DNA of 64,000 bases from Streptomyces sp. XD-27. GTDB lineage: Bacteria; Actinomycetota; Actinomycetes; Streptomycetales; Streptomycetaceae. A model generated the notes under the pieces. The model saw nothing but the letters and a program-made list of their open reading frames with translations, searched no databases and was not told the DNA's origin. Location of the stretch: assembly GCF_030553055.1 (NCBI RefSeq), contig NZ_CP130713.1:248001-312000 (forward strand), read 5' to 3'. The position numbers were made by a program, and so were the translations under genes. Positions 26,968 through 37,362 of the stretch are shown here, piece by piece; position 1 is the first letter of the stretch; every line of letters starts with the position of its first letter.

Positions 26968-27519
26968 ATGAGCGAGACTCTTACTAGCGCGCCGGCGCTG
27001 TCCTTCCGACAGGCCGACGAGCGTGACATAGCCGAACTCGTCCGGCTGCGGGACGCCGCCGCACGCTGGCAGATGAGCTGCGGCATCGACCAGTGGAAGC
27101 CGGGCGAGATGGGGAGCGACCACTTCCGGGCGCGGCTCGCGGAGGGCGAGGTGTGGCTGGCCACCCTCGGTCCCGACGGGCCGACCGCCGGGGCCTGGGA
27201 GCTGTGGTGGGAGGACGTCGCCGCGTGGGGCGCGCAGCCGCCGGTCGCGGGCTACGTCCACCGGCTGATGACGGACCGGGGGGCGGCGCCCGCCGGGGCG
27301 GGACGGGCGATGCTCGCCCGGGCCGAGCGGCGGATCGCCGCCGCCGGGCGCGAACTGTGCCGGCTGGACTGCCGAAACGCGCGGCTGCGCCGGTACTACG
27401 AGGACGCGGGGTACACCGTCGTGGGTGAGACGGCCGCCAAGCAGGGCGACGGCGGCAAGCGGTACGCCGTCACCCTGCTGGAAAAGCGGCTCGTGACGGG
27501 CGCCGATCGGGCCTACTGA
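26968..27519 (+). CDS. GNAT-family N-acetyltransferase
   Basis: 183 residues, ATG 26968 with AGGA 8 bp upstream. GNAT layout: LSFRQADERDIAELVRLRD at the start, the central sheet (VAGYVHRLMTDRG), an acetyl-CoA loop region GAGRAMLARAERR replacing the usual Q/RxxGxG/A, and CRLDCRNARLRRYYEDAGYTVVGE as the C-terminal hallmark. Substrate unknown; small amine or ribosomal target both possible. Its end overlaps the convergent G3E GTPase gene by 7 bp. Confidence 0.85.
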   Translation: MSETLTSAPALSFRQADERDIAELVRLRDAAARWQMSCGIDQWKPGEMGSDHFRARLAEGEVWLATLGPDGPTAGAWELWWEDVAAWGAQPPVAGYVHRLMTDRGAAPAGAGRAMLARAERRIAAAGRELCRLDCRNARLRRYYEDAGYTVVGETAAKQGDGGKRYAVTLLEKRLVTGADRAY

Positions 27520-28694
27520 CCCGGCGCTCTGGATGCGCCCTGCTCGGTGTGCTGCACCGGCTCCGCGTACGCGGCCGGCTCGTCCGGCTCGCTGTGCTGG
27601 TCTTGCTGGTCTTGCTGGACGTACCGCAGCACACCGAGCATGTGGTGCTCCTCGACCGTCTCCGGCGCCGGTTCGACGCACTCCCCCAGCCCGTCCTTGA
27701 GCGCGGCCGCGTCGATACCGGCGCCGATCATCACCAGCTGGGTCGCGCGCGGCTCGTCGCGCTCCCACGCGGACTGCCGGAACCTCAGGTAGGAGCCGAC
27801 GGCGTGCAGGGCGAACTTCTGCGGCCGGTCCGCCCCGGCGAAGTCGACGAAGCCCTTCATGCGGTAGAGGCCGGCGGGCCGGCTGTCGAGGAACTCCATG
27901 AAGCGGCGCGGGTGCAGGGGCCGGCCGGAGGAGAACTCGACGCTCTCGTACGCGGCGTGCAGATGCGCACCGTGCCCGTGGTCGTGGTCGTGGTCGTCAT
28001 CGTGATGGGCCCCGTCAGTCCCGTCAGCCTCATCGACCCCGTCGGCCCACAGGTCCGCGAAGGACAGCTGCCGGAACGGCTCGGTGCGCGCCGTACGGGG
28101 CCGCTGGTCGAAGAGGAAGCCGGGGTCGACCCGTCCGTGCTCGGCCACCACCACGGGCGCGCCCGGCGCCAGCGTACGCAGCGTCTCCAGCAGGCGCTGC
28201 CGCTGCTCGCCGCCGACCCGGTCGGCCTTGTTGAGGATGACGGCGTCGGCGGCCCTGATGTGCCGGTCGAGTTCGGGGTGCCGCGCGCGGGTGCCGTCGA
28301 ACTCGGCCGCGTCGACGACCTCGACCAGGCCGCCGTAGGTGACGCGCTCGTCCGTGCTGGCGAGCAGCATGCGGATCATGCTCTGCGGCTCGGCCAGCCC
28401 GCTCGCCTCGATGACGATCACGTCGATGCGGGCGGCGGGGTCGGCGAGCCGGTCCAGCATCCGGTCGAGTTCCTCGGCGTCCGCCGCGCAGCACAGGCAG
28501 CCGTTCTCGATCGGGACCATCGAGTCGACCTGCCCGGCCACGGCCAGGGCGTCGATGTTGATGCTCCCGAAGTCGTTCACGATGACGCCGATGCGGGTGT
28601 CCCTGCTCACCCGCAGCAGATGGTTGAGCACCGTGGTCTTGCCGGATCCCAGGAATCCCGCGATGAGGACGACGGGTATCCGATGGGTTGCCAA
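27513..28694 (-). CDS. CobW/G3E-family GTPase, putative metallochaperone
   Basis: 393 residues. The start is the TTG at 28694, 7 bp after CGGAGG. Walker A GFLGSGKTT, the metal-binding CLCC motif (residues about 66-69) and EASGLAEP, then the guanine motif NKAD define the G3E domain; a CobW C-terminal domain follows. Between them is a His/Asp-rich loop (HHDDDHDHDHGHG) typical of zinc- or nickel-handling members. It likely delivers Zn2+ to a client enzyme in the cytosol. The C-terminal 40 residues (QQDQQDQHSEPDEP) are low-complexity. No Zur-type operator was seen upstream. Confidence 0.9.
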   Translation of the reverse strand: MATHRIPVVLIAGFLGSGKTTVLNHLLRVSRDTRIGVIVNDFGSINIDALAVAGQVDSMVPIENGCLCCAADAEELDRMLDRLADPAARIDVIVIEASGLAEPQSMIRMLLASTDERVTYGGLVEVVDAAEFDGTRARHPELDRHIRAADAVILNKADRVGGEQRQRLLETLRTLAPGAPVVVAEHGRVDPGFLFDQRPRTARTEPFRQLSFADLWADGVDEADGTDGAHHDDDHDHDHGHGAHLHAAYESVEFSSGRPLHPRRFMEFLDSRPAGLYRMKGFVDFAGADRPQKFALHAVGSYLRFRQSAWERDEPRATQLVMIGAGIDAAALKDGLGECVEPAPETVEEHHMLGVLRYVQQDQQDQHSEPDEPAAYAEPVQHTEQGASRAPGQ

Positions 28695-28756
28695 GGCGGG
28701 GCCTCCGTACGACGAGCACTGATCACGGATCGGTCACTCATCGTAGCCGGACCCGC

Positions 28757-29764
28757 TCAGGGGATGGCGACCCCCGCCTCCACTGAGAGCCGGTCGATCT
28801 CGGCCAGCTCGGGTTCGGTCAGCGGCGGTGTGTCGCGGACGGCGATGTTCTGCTCCAGCTGCGCCACGCCGCTGGCGCCGATGACGACGGAGGTGACGCG
28901 CGGGTCGCGCAGCACCCAGGCCAGGGCGAGCTGGGCGAGGGTCTGGCCGCGGCCGCGCGCCAGCTTGTCCAGGGCGCGCAGCAGGGTGAGCTTGCGGTCG
29001 GTGAGCGCGTCCCGCGTGAGGAAGTGGCCGACGGCCATCCGCGAGTCGGCGGGCACCCCGGCCAGATACCGGTCGGTGAGCTGGCCCTGGGCGAGCGGGG
29101 AGTAGGCGATGAACCCGACCCCCGCGTCGGCGGAGGCGGCCAGGACCCCGTCCTCGACGTCGCGCTGGAGGATCGAGTACGGGTGCTGGTTGACCAGGTA
29201 GGGGGTGCGCAGCTCCTTGAGGAGGGCGGCGGCGCGGGTGATGGCCTCGGGCGGGTAGTTGGACAGGCCCGCGTACAGGGCCTTGCCCTGGCGTACGGCG
29301 CTGTCGAGGGCGCCGACCGTCTCCTCCAGGGGCGTGTCGGGGTCGAAGCGGTGGGAGTAGTAGACGTCGACGTGGTCCAGGCCCATGCGGGTCAGGGACT
29401 GGTCGAGGCTGGCGAGCAGGTACTTCCGCGAGCCCCATTCGCCGTACGGTCCCGGCCACATCCCGTATCCGGCCTTGGTGGCGATGAACATCTGGTCGCG
29501 GTACGGGCGGAAGTCCTGCGCGAAGAGCGTGCCGAAGTTGCTCTCCGCGCTGCCTGCGGGCGGGCCGTAGTTGTTGGCCAGGTCGAAGTGGGTGACGCCG
29601 AGGTCGAAGGCGCGGCGGAGCACGGCGCGCTGGGTGGCGAGGGGGTGGGTGTCTCCGAAGTTGTGCCACAGGCCGAGGGAGACTTCGGGCAGCAGGACCC
29701 CGGTGCGTCCGGAGCGCTGGTACCGCATGGCGTCGTAGCGGTCCTCGGCGGCGAGATAGGCCAT
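28757..29764 (-). CDS. Aldo/keto reductase, L-glyceraldehyde 3-phosphate reductase type
   Basis: 335 residues, the usual length. The catalytic tetrad is visible: Asp and Tyr in THFDLANNYGP, Lys in IATKAGYGM, His in VYYSHRFD. The AKR14-like features AESNFG and PYGEWGSRKYLLASLDQSL match the YghZ/Gpr subgroup, which reduces L-glyceraldehyde 3-phosphate and detoxifies methylglyoxal with NADPH. C-terminal GASGVAQLEQNI binds the cofactor. Single gene with a 293-bp upstream gap shared with the divergent amino-acid transporter; that gap holds GGCCGG-rich short repeats and no other recognisable feature. Confidence 0.9.
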   Translation of the reverse strand: MAYLAAEDRYDAMRYQRSGRTGVLLPEVSLGLWHNFGDTHPLATQRAVLRRAFDLGVTHFDLANNYGPPAGSAESNFGTLFAQDFRPYRDQMFIATKAGYGMWPGPYGEWGSRKYLLASLDQSLTRMGLDHVDVYYSHRFDPDTPLEETVGALDSAVRQGKALYAGLSNYPPEAITRAAALLKELRTPYLVNQHPYSILQRDVEDGVLAASADAGVGFIAYSPLAQGQLTDRYLAGVPADSRMAVGHFLTRDALTDRKLTLLRALDKLARGRGQTLAQLALAWVLRDPRVTSVVIGASGVAQLEQNIAVRDTPPLTEPELAEIDRLSVEAGVAIP

Positions 29765-30057
29765 GTGCGTCGTCCTTGCTCGGTGGGGGGGCGGGGGGCA
29801 GATCGGCCGGGCCGGTCGTGCCGGGGCGGTGGTACCGGGCCGGTCATGCCGGGCCAGTCTTCCAGCGCGGAACCGGTGTGGCGATCGTCCATCGGTGGGA
29901 ACCCGGCTCCCTCCCGGGCGTTCGCCGGTCGCGAGACCGCGTGGTCGTTACGTGCTCGCAACGCACGCGGCGGCGACAACGCGCACCGGCGATGGCAGGA
30001 TGCGGGCCAGCTCGCTGATCAAGTAGGACGTTCACCGACCCGTGCCCCGGAGGTGCC

Positions 30058-30849
30058 GTGTCCGCTCGCTCCGCACTGCCTGTGATCGCTACCGCCGCCG
30101 CTGCCGCCCTGCTGGTGGGCTGCACCAGCACCGAGCCGTCCGGCGACGGCTCGAAGATCAGCCTCGTGAAGTCCGGCAAGCTCACGACCTGTACGCATCT
30201 GCCCTATGCCCCGTTCCAGGTGAAGGAGGGCGGCAAGGTCGTCGGCTTCGACGTCGACATCGTCGATCTCGTCGCCGAGGAACTGGACGTCGAGCAGGAG
30301 ATCGTGGACACGCCCTTCGAGGGCATCCAGTCCGGTGAGGACCTCAACACCAACAAGTGCGACGTCGCCGCCGCGGGCATGACGATCACCACGGTGCGCG
30401 AGAAGAACCTGGACTTCTCCGATCCGTACTTCGCCGCGACCCAGGCCCTGATCGCGAAGAAGGGCGCCGGCTACCGGACGCTCGGCGACCTCGACGGCAA
30501 GTCGCTGGGGGTCCAGCAGTCGACCACGGGCGAGGAGTACGCCAAGAAGCACGGCGAGGGCGTGAAGCTGGTCCAGTTCGAGGACCTGGCGCTGCTGCTG
30601 ACGGCGGTGAAGACCGGCCAGGTCGACGCGGCCATCAACGACAACGGCGTGCTGTACGACTACGTGAAGGACAACGGCGACACGGAGGTGACCGCGGAGT
30701 TCGACACCGGGGAGAGCTACGGCATCGCGGTGCGGACCGGCAGCGACGCGCTGCGGGAGAAGATCAACGACGTGATCAAGAAGGCGCGGGCGGACGGCCG
30801 TTACGACAGGATCTACAAGAAATGGTTCGGCGCCGCGCCGAAAAAGTGA
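30058..30849 (+). CDS. Polar amino-acid ABC transporter substrate-binding lipoprotein
   Basis: 263 residues. GTG 30058 follows CCCGGAGG. The lipoprotein signal ends LLVGC with Cys22 lipidated. The mature protein is SBP_bac_3: LTTCTHLPYAPFQ, VVGFDVDIVDLVAEEL, DVAAAGMTITTVRE, LDFSDPYFAA and KSLGVQQSTTGEEY. This cluster is the glutamate/glutamine/arginine/histidine type; the ligand is not assignable. Followed at 69 bp by its permease and then its ATPase. Confidence 0.92.
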   Translation: MSARSALPVIATAAAAALLVGCTSTEPSGDGSKISLVKSGKLTTCTHLPYAPFQVKEGGKVVGFDVDIVDLVAEELDVEQEIVDTPFEGIQSGEDLNTNKCDVAAAGMTITTVREKNLDFSDPYFAATQALIAKKGAGYRTLGDLDGKSLGVQQSTTGEEYAKKHGEGVKLVQFEDLALLLTAVKTGQVDAAINDNGVLYDYVKDNGDTEVTAEFDTGESYGIAVRTGSDALREKINDVIKKARADGRYDRIYKKWFGAAPKK

Positions 30850-30918
30850 CCTCATGCCCCCATATCCGCATACCCCCCTATCCGTCCTTCCCGCCGGAGT
30901 CGAGGAGTCGCTTCCGAT

Positions 30919-31704
30919 ATGGCCATGACCCGTCGCCAGCGGACGCGGGTGATCCGAACCCTCCAGTACGCCGTGCTCGTCGCCGTCCTGCTCGCCGTCG
31001 TCCTGGCCGCGGACTGGGGTGAGCTGCGCCGGGCGTTCTTCGATGTCGAGGTCGCCAGGGAGCTGTTCCCCGACATCATCGCCACCGCCCTGGTCAACAC
31101 GGTCGTCTACACCCTGTTCGGCTTCGGGTTCGGGCTCGTCCTGGGCCTGGTCCTGGCGCTGATGCGGCTGTCGCAGGTGCCGCCGTACCGCTGGCTGTCG
31201 ATCGCCTACATCGAGTTCTTCCGGGGCGTGCCCGCGCTGCTGGTCTTCATCTCCCTGGGCTTCGGCGTCCCGCTCGCCTTCCAGATCGCACTGGACCGGT
31301 ACGTCACCGTGATGCTGGCGCTGGGGCTGGTCGGCGCCGCGTACATGGCGGAGACGATCCGCGCGGGCATCCAGGCGGTGCCCAAGGGGCAGCTGGAGGC
31401 GGCCCGTTCCCTGGGCATGTCCCAGGCGCGGGCCATGGTGTCGATCATCATCCCGCAGGCGTTCCGGATCGTGCTGCCGCCGCTCACCAACGAACTGATC
31501 CTGCTCACCAAGGACTCGTCGCTGGTGTATCTGCTCGGGCTCTCGCTGGACCAGTACGAGTTGGCCAAGTTCGGCCGGGACGCGCTCAACCAGCACCGCA
31601 GTCTGACGCCGATCATGGTCGCCGGGCTGTGCTATCTGCTCATCACCCTCCCGCTGGGCGATCTGGTGCGGCGGTTGGAGGCCCGTACGGCGAAGTCGAG
31701 GTGA
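30919..31704 (+). CDS. Polar amino-acid ABC transporter permease
   Basis: 261 residues with five to six membrane helices. The HisM/GlnP family features are IATALVNTVVYTLFGF, YIEFFRGVPALLVF and the ATPase-coupling EAA loop EAARSLGMSQARAMVSIIIPQAF. A single permease gene suggests a homodimer. It shares the operon with the lipoprotein (30058) and the ATPase (31710), which starts 5 bp downstream. Confidence 0.92.
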   Translation: MAMTRRQRTRVIRTLQYAVLVAVLLAVVLAADWGELRRAFFDVEVARELFPDIIATALVNTVVYTLFGFGFGLVLGLVLALMRLSQVPPYRWLSIAYIEFFRGVPALLVFISLGFGVPLAFQIALDRYVTVMLALGLVGAAYMAETIRAGIQAVPKGQLEAARSLGMSQARAMVSIIIPQAFRIVLPPLTNELILLTKDSSLVYLLGLSLDQYELAKFGRDALNQHRSLTPIMVAGLCYLLITLPLGDLVRRLEARTAKSR

Positions 31705-31709
31705 GGGGC

Positions 31710-32524
<815 letters not shown>

Positions 32525-32537
32525 CTCGCCGTCGTAC

Positions 32538-32560
32538 ACGCATGTGACCATCACATGCGT
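32538..32560. promoter_or_regulatory. 23-bp perfect palindrome upstream of the CE7 esterase
   Basis: ACGCATGTGA and TCACATGCGT are perfect 10-bp arms with spacer CCA, 80 bp before the esterase start and 14 bp after the amino-acid ATPase stop. The core TGTGACCATCACA suggests a dimeric repressor site (GntR or LacI class); a terminator role is less likely because the stem is followed by mixed bases. Confidence 0.55.
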
Positions 32561-32641
32561 CCGACCACCCCGCGCAGCCGACATCTCGAACAGGACGTCC
32601 ACCCGCACGCACCAGGTGACCCGACTCCGGAGGTTCCCGCC

Positions 32642-33616
32642 GTGTTCGTCGACCTGCCGCTGGATCAGCTCCGCACGTACCGGCCGCCGCTGCCCGAGCC
32701 CGACGGGTTCGACGGGTTCTGGAAGCGGACGCTGGACGAGACGCGCGGACACGGGCTGGACGCGCGGTTCACCGAGACCGACGCGGGGCTGTCGCAGGCC
32801 GCCTGCCACGACGTGGAGTTCTCCGGCTTCGGCGGGCACCGGATCCGCGGCTGGCTGCTGGTGCCGCGCGCGGCGTCCGGGCCGCTGCCGTGCGTGGTGC
32901 AGTACGTGGGCTACAGCGGCGGCCGGGGCCTGCCGTACCAGTGGCTGGTGTGGCCCTCGGCCGGGTACGCGGTGTTCGTGATGGACACCCGGGGGCAGGG
33001 CTGGAGCCCCGACACCTACGGCAACACCGCTGATCCGGTGGGCGGCACGGGGCCGGAGGCGCCCGGACAGCTGACCCGGGGCGTGCTGGCACCGGACGAC
33101 TACTACTACCGCCGGCTCTACGCCGACGCGGTGCGCGCGGTGGAGGCGGCGCGCACGCATCCGGCGGTCGACCCGGAGCGGGTGGTGGTGAGCGGCGGCA
33201 GCCAGGGCGGCGCGCTGGCGCTGGCCGCGGCCGGCCTGGTGCCGGGTCTGGCGGGCGCGCTGGTCGATGTGCCGTTCATGACGCACATACGCCGGGCGGT
33301 GGAGATCACCGACGCGGATCCCTACGGCGAGCTGGCCCGGTACCTGTCCGGCCAGCGCCATCTGGTCGACCGGGTCTTCGACACCCTCGACCACTTCGAC
33401 GGGCTGAACTTCGCCGCCCGCGCGAGCGCGCCCGCGCTGTTCTCGACCGCGCTGCGCGACGCCGTGACGCCCACCTCGGGCGGCTTCGCCGCGTACCACC
33501 ACTACGCGGGGCGGGAGAAGGAGCTCAAGGTGTGGTCCTTCAACGGGCACGAGGGCGGCGGGGCGCACCAGCAGGCGGAGCAGGTCCGGTTCCTGCGGAA
33601 GCTGTTCGGAGGCTGA
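32642..33616 (+). CDS. Acetylxylan esterase / cephalosporin-C deacetylase family (CE7)
   Basis: 324 residues, the normal CE7 length. GTG 32642 has CCGGAGG 8 bp upstream. CE7 features: LPEPDGFDGFWKRTLDE, RIRGWLLVPR, VVQYVGYSGGRG, FVMDTRGQGWS and the nucleophile motif GGSQGGALAL; Asp and His of the triad are in LRDAVTPTSG and FNGHEGGG. No signal peptide, so it acts in the cytosol on imported acetylated oligosaccharides or on acetylated natural products. A palindromic operator lies upstream. Confidence 0.92.
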   Translation: MFVDLPLDQLRTYRPPLPEPDGFDGFWKRTLDETRGHGLDARFTETDAGLSQAACHDVEFSGFGGHRIRGWLLVPRAASGPLPCVVQYVGYSGGRGLPYQWLVWPSAGYAVFVMDTRGQGWSPDTYGNTADPVGGTGPEAPGQLTRGVLAPDDYYYRRLYADAVRAVEAARTHPAVDPERVVVSGGSQGGALALAAAGLVPGLAGALVDVPFMTHIRRAVEITDADPYGELARYLSGQRHLVDRVFDTLDHFDGLNFAARASAPALFSTALRDAVTPTSGGFAAYHHYAGREKELKVWSFNGHEGGGAHQQAEQVRFLRKLFGG

Positions 33617-33622
33617 CGGGCC

Positions 33623-34755
33623 GTGCTGCCGCTCCAGGGTGTCACCGTCGTCGCGCTCGAACAGGCCGTGGCGGGCCCGTTCGCCACCCGCCAGCTGGCC
33701 GATCTCGGGGCGCGGGTGATCAAGGTGGAACGGCCCGGCCGGGGTGACTTCGCCCGCGACTACGACCGCGAGGTCAAGGGCATGTCCGCGTACTTCGTAT
33801 GGGTCAACCGGGGCAAGGAGAGCGTCGTCCTGGACCTCAGGGACGACGCGGACCGCGCGCTGCTGGATCGGATCGTCGCGCGCGCGGACGTGGTGCTGCA
33901 GAACCTCAGGCCGGGCGCCTGCGAGCGGCTCGGCCTGGGCTCGGCGGCGCTGCGCGCCCGGCATCCGCGGCTGATCACCTGCGACATCACCGGTTACGGC
34001 GACACGGGACCGTACCGCGACAAGAAGGCCTACGACCTGCTGGTGCAGTGCGAGACGGGTCTGGTGTCCATCACCGGCACCCCGGAGGAGCCCGCCCGGC
34101 CGGGTGTCTCGATCGCCGACATCGCGGGCGGGATGTACGCGTACACCGGCGTGCTCACCGCGCTGTACGAACGCGAGCGCACCGGCGAGGGCACGGCGGT
34201 GGCGGTGTCCTTGCTGGACGCGCTGGGCGAGTGGATGGGGCACCCCTTCTACGCGCAGGCGTACGGCGGGACGCCGGTGGCGCGAAGCGGCGCCCGCCAT
34301 CCGTCGATCTCCCCGTACGGGCCGTATCTGTGCGGGACGGGGCGCGGGTGTTCCTGAGCGTGCAGAACGACCGCGAGTGGGTGGCGCTGTGCGAGCGGGT
34401 GCTGCGCCGGCCGGAGCTGACCCGCGATCCGCGGTTCGCGGACAACCCGCTGCGGCGGGCGCACGACGACGAGCTCACGGCCGAGCTGGAGCGGTGCTTC
34501 GCGGGGCACACGGCGGACGGGGTGAGCGCACTCTTGGAGGGCGCCGGGATCGCCTGCGCCCGGCTGCGGACGGTGGACGAGTTCGCCGGTCATCCGCAGT
34601 TGGCCGCTCGGGACCGGTTCGGGGACTTCGGCTCCCCGGTCGGGCCGTTGCGCGGCCTGCTGCCGCCGGTGGAGGTCGCGGGCCGGCGGGCGCCGATGCG
34701 GCCGGTGCCCGCGCTCGGCGAGCACACGGAGGCGGTCCGCGCCGAGTTCTCCTGA
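33623..34755 (+). CDS. CaiB/BaiF-family CoA transferase (one frameshift as read)
   Basis: GTG 33623, 6 bp after the esterase stop. The first frame (to 34357) has the family start VVALEQAVAGPFATRQLADLG, KVERPGRGDFARDYD, VLQNLRPGACERLGL and ITCDITGYGDTGPY with the catalytic Asp. It stops early; the second frame continues with ARVFLSVQNDREW and the C-terminal helices. Restoring one base near 34320-34340 gives 377 residues, the expected length. It moves CoA between carboxylic acids such as formyl- or succinyl-CoA donors. The gene organisation suggests co-transcription with the esterase, though a shared pathway is unclear. Confidence 0.88.
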
Positions 34756-34787
34756 CCTACGCCCCCGCCCGGCCTGGCGTACCGCTG

Positions 34788-35225
34788 TCAGGGGGCGGCA
34801 GGGTCCAGGCGCTCCACGACCCGGAAGCGGTCGGCGACCACCGGCGTGTCGTCGGTGACGGTGAAGCCGGGGTCGCCGAGCGCCTCCCGCATCTGCGGGC
34901 TGTGCCAGAACCGCTCGTGCGAGGCGCGCCACTGGGCGATCGTCTCGTCCCCCTCGCCCTCGTCGATGACGTGCTGGAGGTCGATCTCCCCCACCGTCAG
35001 CTTCCGCACCTCGGTGATCTCGATGACGGCGACGGGCCGGTCCTGGGAGTCGACGACGACCTGGCGCTCCCCGACGACCGGGATCGGCTCCCCGAAGATC
35101 TCGAACTCCACGTCCAGCGTCGTCGTGGAGGTCTTGGCGCCGGAGAGGATCGCGGCGACCAGCTGGTCGCGCACCGGGCCGGGGAAGGCGAACTCGGCCT
35201 TGGGGAGGTCGTCGTGGCGTGTCAT
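34788..35225 (-). CDS. ASCH-domain protein
   Basis: 145 residues. The core LSGAKTSTTTLDVEFEIFGEPIP is the ASCH (PUA-like, RNA-binding) signature GxKxxTxR-like strand; FGEPIPVVGERQVVVDSQDRPVAVIEITEV continues the beta barrel and HERFWHSPQ sits in the usual C-terminal helix. ASCH proteins bind RNA and some hydrolyse N4-acetylcytidine (YqfB group); the function of this one is unknown. Convergent with the CoA transferase, 13 bp from the next minus-strand exporter. Confidence 0.85.
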   Translation of the reverse strand: MTRHDDLPKAEFAFPGPVRDQLVAAILSGAKTSTTTLDVEFEIFGEPIPVVGERQVVVDSQDRPVAVIEITEVRKLTVGEIDLQHVIDEGEGDETIAQWRASHERFWHSPQMREALGDPGFTVTDDTPVVADRFRVVERLDPAAP

Positions 35226-35238
35226 GCGGCCACCCTAG

Positions 35239-37056
35239 CTAGGCCGCGGGGGCGGAGGTCAGGTGGGTGTCGCCGCGTACGAGGGCTGCGTACCGCCCGT
35301 CCGCGGCGAGCAGTTCGTCGTGCGTGCCCTGTTCGGTGACGCGGCCGGCGTCGAGGACGACGATCCGGTCGGCGCCCCGGACCGTGGAGAGCCGGTGCGC
35401 GATGGTGATGGTCGTACGGCCGGCGGAGAGGGCGTCGATGGCCTGCTGGACCGCCTGTTCGGTACGGGTGTCCAGGGCGCTGGTCGCCTCGTCGAGGATG
35501 AGGACGGGCGGGTCGCGCAGGATGGTCCGGGCGAGGGCGAGGCGCTGCTTCTCGCCGCCGGAGAAGCGGTAGCCGCGCTCGCCGACGACGGTGTCGTAGC
35601 CGTCGGGCAGGGACATGATGTGGTCGTGTATCTGGGCCGTGCGGGCGGCCTCGGCGAGCTCCTCGTCGGTCGCGTCCGGCCGGGCGAACCGCAGGTTCTC
35701 GGCCACGGAGGCGTGGAAGAGGTACGTCTCCTGCGAGACGACCCCCACGGCGCGGGCGAGGGTGTCGAAATCGAGTTCGCGCACGTCGACGCCGTCGATC
35801 ATGACCCGGCCGCCGGTCACGTCGTACAGCCGCGGCACGAGGTAGCCGAGGGTGCTCTTGCCGGAGCCGGTCGGGCCGACGACGGCCAGGCTGCCGCCCG
35901 CCGGTATGGTCAGGTCGACGCCGCTGAGGGTGCGGCGGGCGGGCTCGGCGCCGGGCGGGTCGTAGGCGAAGTCGACGCTGTCGAAGCGGACTTCGCCGCG
36001 GATCTCCGGCAGCCGCGTGGGCTCGGCGGGTTCGGTGATGTCCACCGGCATGTCGAGGTACTCGAAGATGCGCTGGAAGAGCGCGAGCGAGGTCTGGATC
36101 TGCACACCGGTGGACAGCAGGCCGACGGTGGGCCGGAACAGGCCCTGCTGGAGGGAGACGAACGCGACGAGCGTGCCCAGCGAGACGCCGGGGCCGCCGC
36201 CGCGCATGGCGATCCCCGCGGTCCAGTAGATGACGGCGGGCATGGCCGCCATGACCACGCCGATGGTGGCCATCCGCCAGCGGCCGGCCATGCCGGCGCG
36301 TATCTCCAGGGCGACGAGCCGCTCGGACTCCCGCTCGAACGCCGCGGTGAGGGAGTCGGAGCGGCCCATGGTGCGCCCCAGCAGGATGCCGCTGACCGAG
36401 AGCGACTCGGTGACCATCGCGGACATGGCGGCCATCTGCTTCTGGCGCTGCGAGGTGATCTTCTTGCGTTCCTGGCCGACACGGCGGCTGATCCAGACGA
36501 ACAGCGGCAGCAGGAGCAGGGAGACGGCGGTCAGCCGCCAGTCGAGCGCGAGCATCGCGACGACCGTGGCGACGACGCTGGTGAGGTTGGAGACCAGCGA
36601 GGTGGCGGTGGAGGTCACGGTGGCCTGCATGCCGCCGATGTCGTTCGCGATGCGGGACTGCACCTCGCCGGTGCGGGTCCGGGTGAAGAAGGCGAGCGGC
36701 ATGCGCTGGAGCCGCTCGTAGACGGCGGTGCGCAGGTCGTGCATGACGCGCTGGCCCACGGTCGTGGAGAGGAGGGTCTGCGTCACGCCGAAGACGCCGC
36801 TCAACAGGGCGGCGGCGATCATCCCGAGGGCGAGGAGGGACAGCAGGCCGGTGCGGCCCTCGGGGATGGCGGTGTCGAGGATCTCGCGGAGCAGGAACGG
36901 CGAGGCGACCGAGACCAGTGAGGAGGCGGCGACGAGCAACCCGACGACGGCGAGCCGGCCGCGGTAGGGGCGGAAGAGGCGGAGGATGCGCCGCACCTGG
37001 GCGGGCTGCTCCGGGTCGGCGGGAGGCGGGGTCCATTCGGCCGTGTCGGGGTGCAA
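35239..37056 (-). CDS. ABC exporter, fused permease and ATPase (MsbA/LmrA type)
   Basis: 605 residues. I place the start at TTG 37056, which has AAGGAG 5 bp upstream; the frame is open far upstream but only as antisense filler. Six helices of the type I exporter fold are followed by one NBD with intact Walker A (GPTGSGKST), Q-loop VVSQETYLF, signature FSGGEKQR, Walker [12 protein letters not shown] and the H-loop AHRLSTV. All consensus residues are present, so it can work as a homodimer and export lipid or drug-like substrates. Single gene, divergent from the GH109-type gene. Confidence 0.9.
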   Translation of the reverse strand: MHPDTAEWTPPPADPEQPAQVRRILRLFRPYRGRLAVVGLLVAASSLVSVASPFLLREILDTAIPEGRTGLLSLLALGMIAAALLSGVFGVTQTLLSTTVGQRVMHDLRTAVYERLQRMPLAFFTRTRTGEVQSRIANDIGGMQATVTSTATSLVSNLTSVVATVVAMLALDWRLTAVSLLLLPLFVWISRRVGQERKKITSQRQKQMAAMSAMVTESLSVSGILLGRTMGRSDSLTAAFERESERLVALEIRAGMAGRWRMATIGVVMAAMPAVIYWTAGIAMRGGGPGVSLGTLVAFVSLQQGLFRPTVGLLSTGVQIQTSLALFQRIFEYLDMPVDITEPAEPTRLPEIRGEVRFDSVDFAYDPPGAEPARRTLSGVDLTIPAGGSLAVVGPTGSGKSTLGYLVPRLYDVTGGRVMIDGVDVRELDFDTLARAVGVVSQETYLFHASVAENLRFARPDATDEELAEAARTAQIHDHIMSLPDGYDTVVGERGYRFSGGEKQRLALARTILRDPPVLILDEATSALDTRTEQAVQQAIDALSAGRTTITIAHRLSTVRGADRIVVLDAGRVTEQGTHDELLAADGRYAALVRGDTHLTSAPAA

Positions 37057-37362
37057 TGGGCTCCTTCCGTGAGGGGTGAGCGGTGCCGGGGGCTTCCGGC
37101 CGGTAAGAGGGGCGTCGTCGGCACGACGAGCATAGTGACGACCACTGACAGCGGCGCGGGGGCAGGGACGCCCGGCGACCGGGCCGTCGGACACGTTCGC
37201 GCGGCGCTGGGAGGGGCACCGTCGGGCACGTTCGCGGGAGAGTCCAACAGTCCGCGCCGAAAGTTCAACCAGTGCCCTCTTGCGTCTCATGCACACCAGC
37301 CGCCAGGGTTCCTGACCGTGGTTCGACCACCAGCCCCGCACGTCAGTTCTCCTGGAGGATCG
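37057..37362. other. Divergent intergenic region between exporter and GH109-type gene
   Basis: 306 bp without a gene. It holds an inverted repeat CGTCGT-CGGC-ACGACG near 37110-37130 and a direct repeat (GGACACGTTCGCG and GGGCACGTTCGCG) near 37190-37232, either of which could bind regulators. A TGGAGGA ribosome site lies just before 37363. No promoter hexamers are convincing. Confidence 0.5.
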
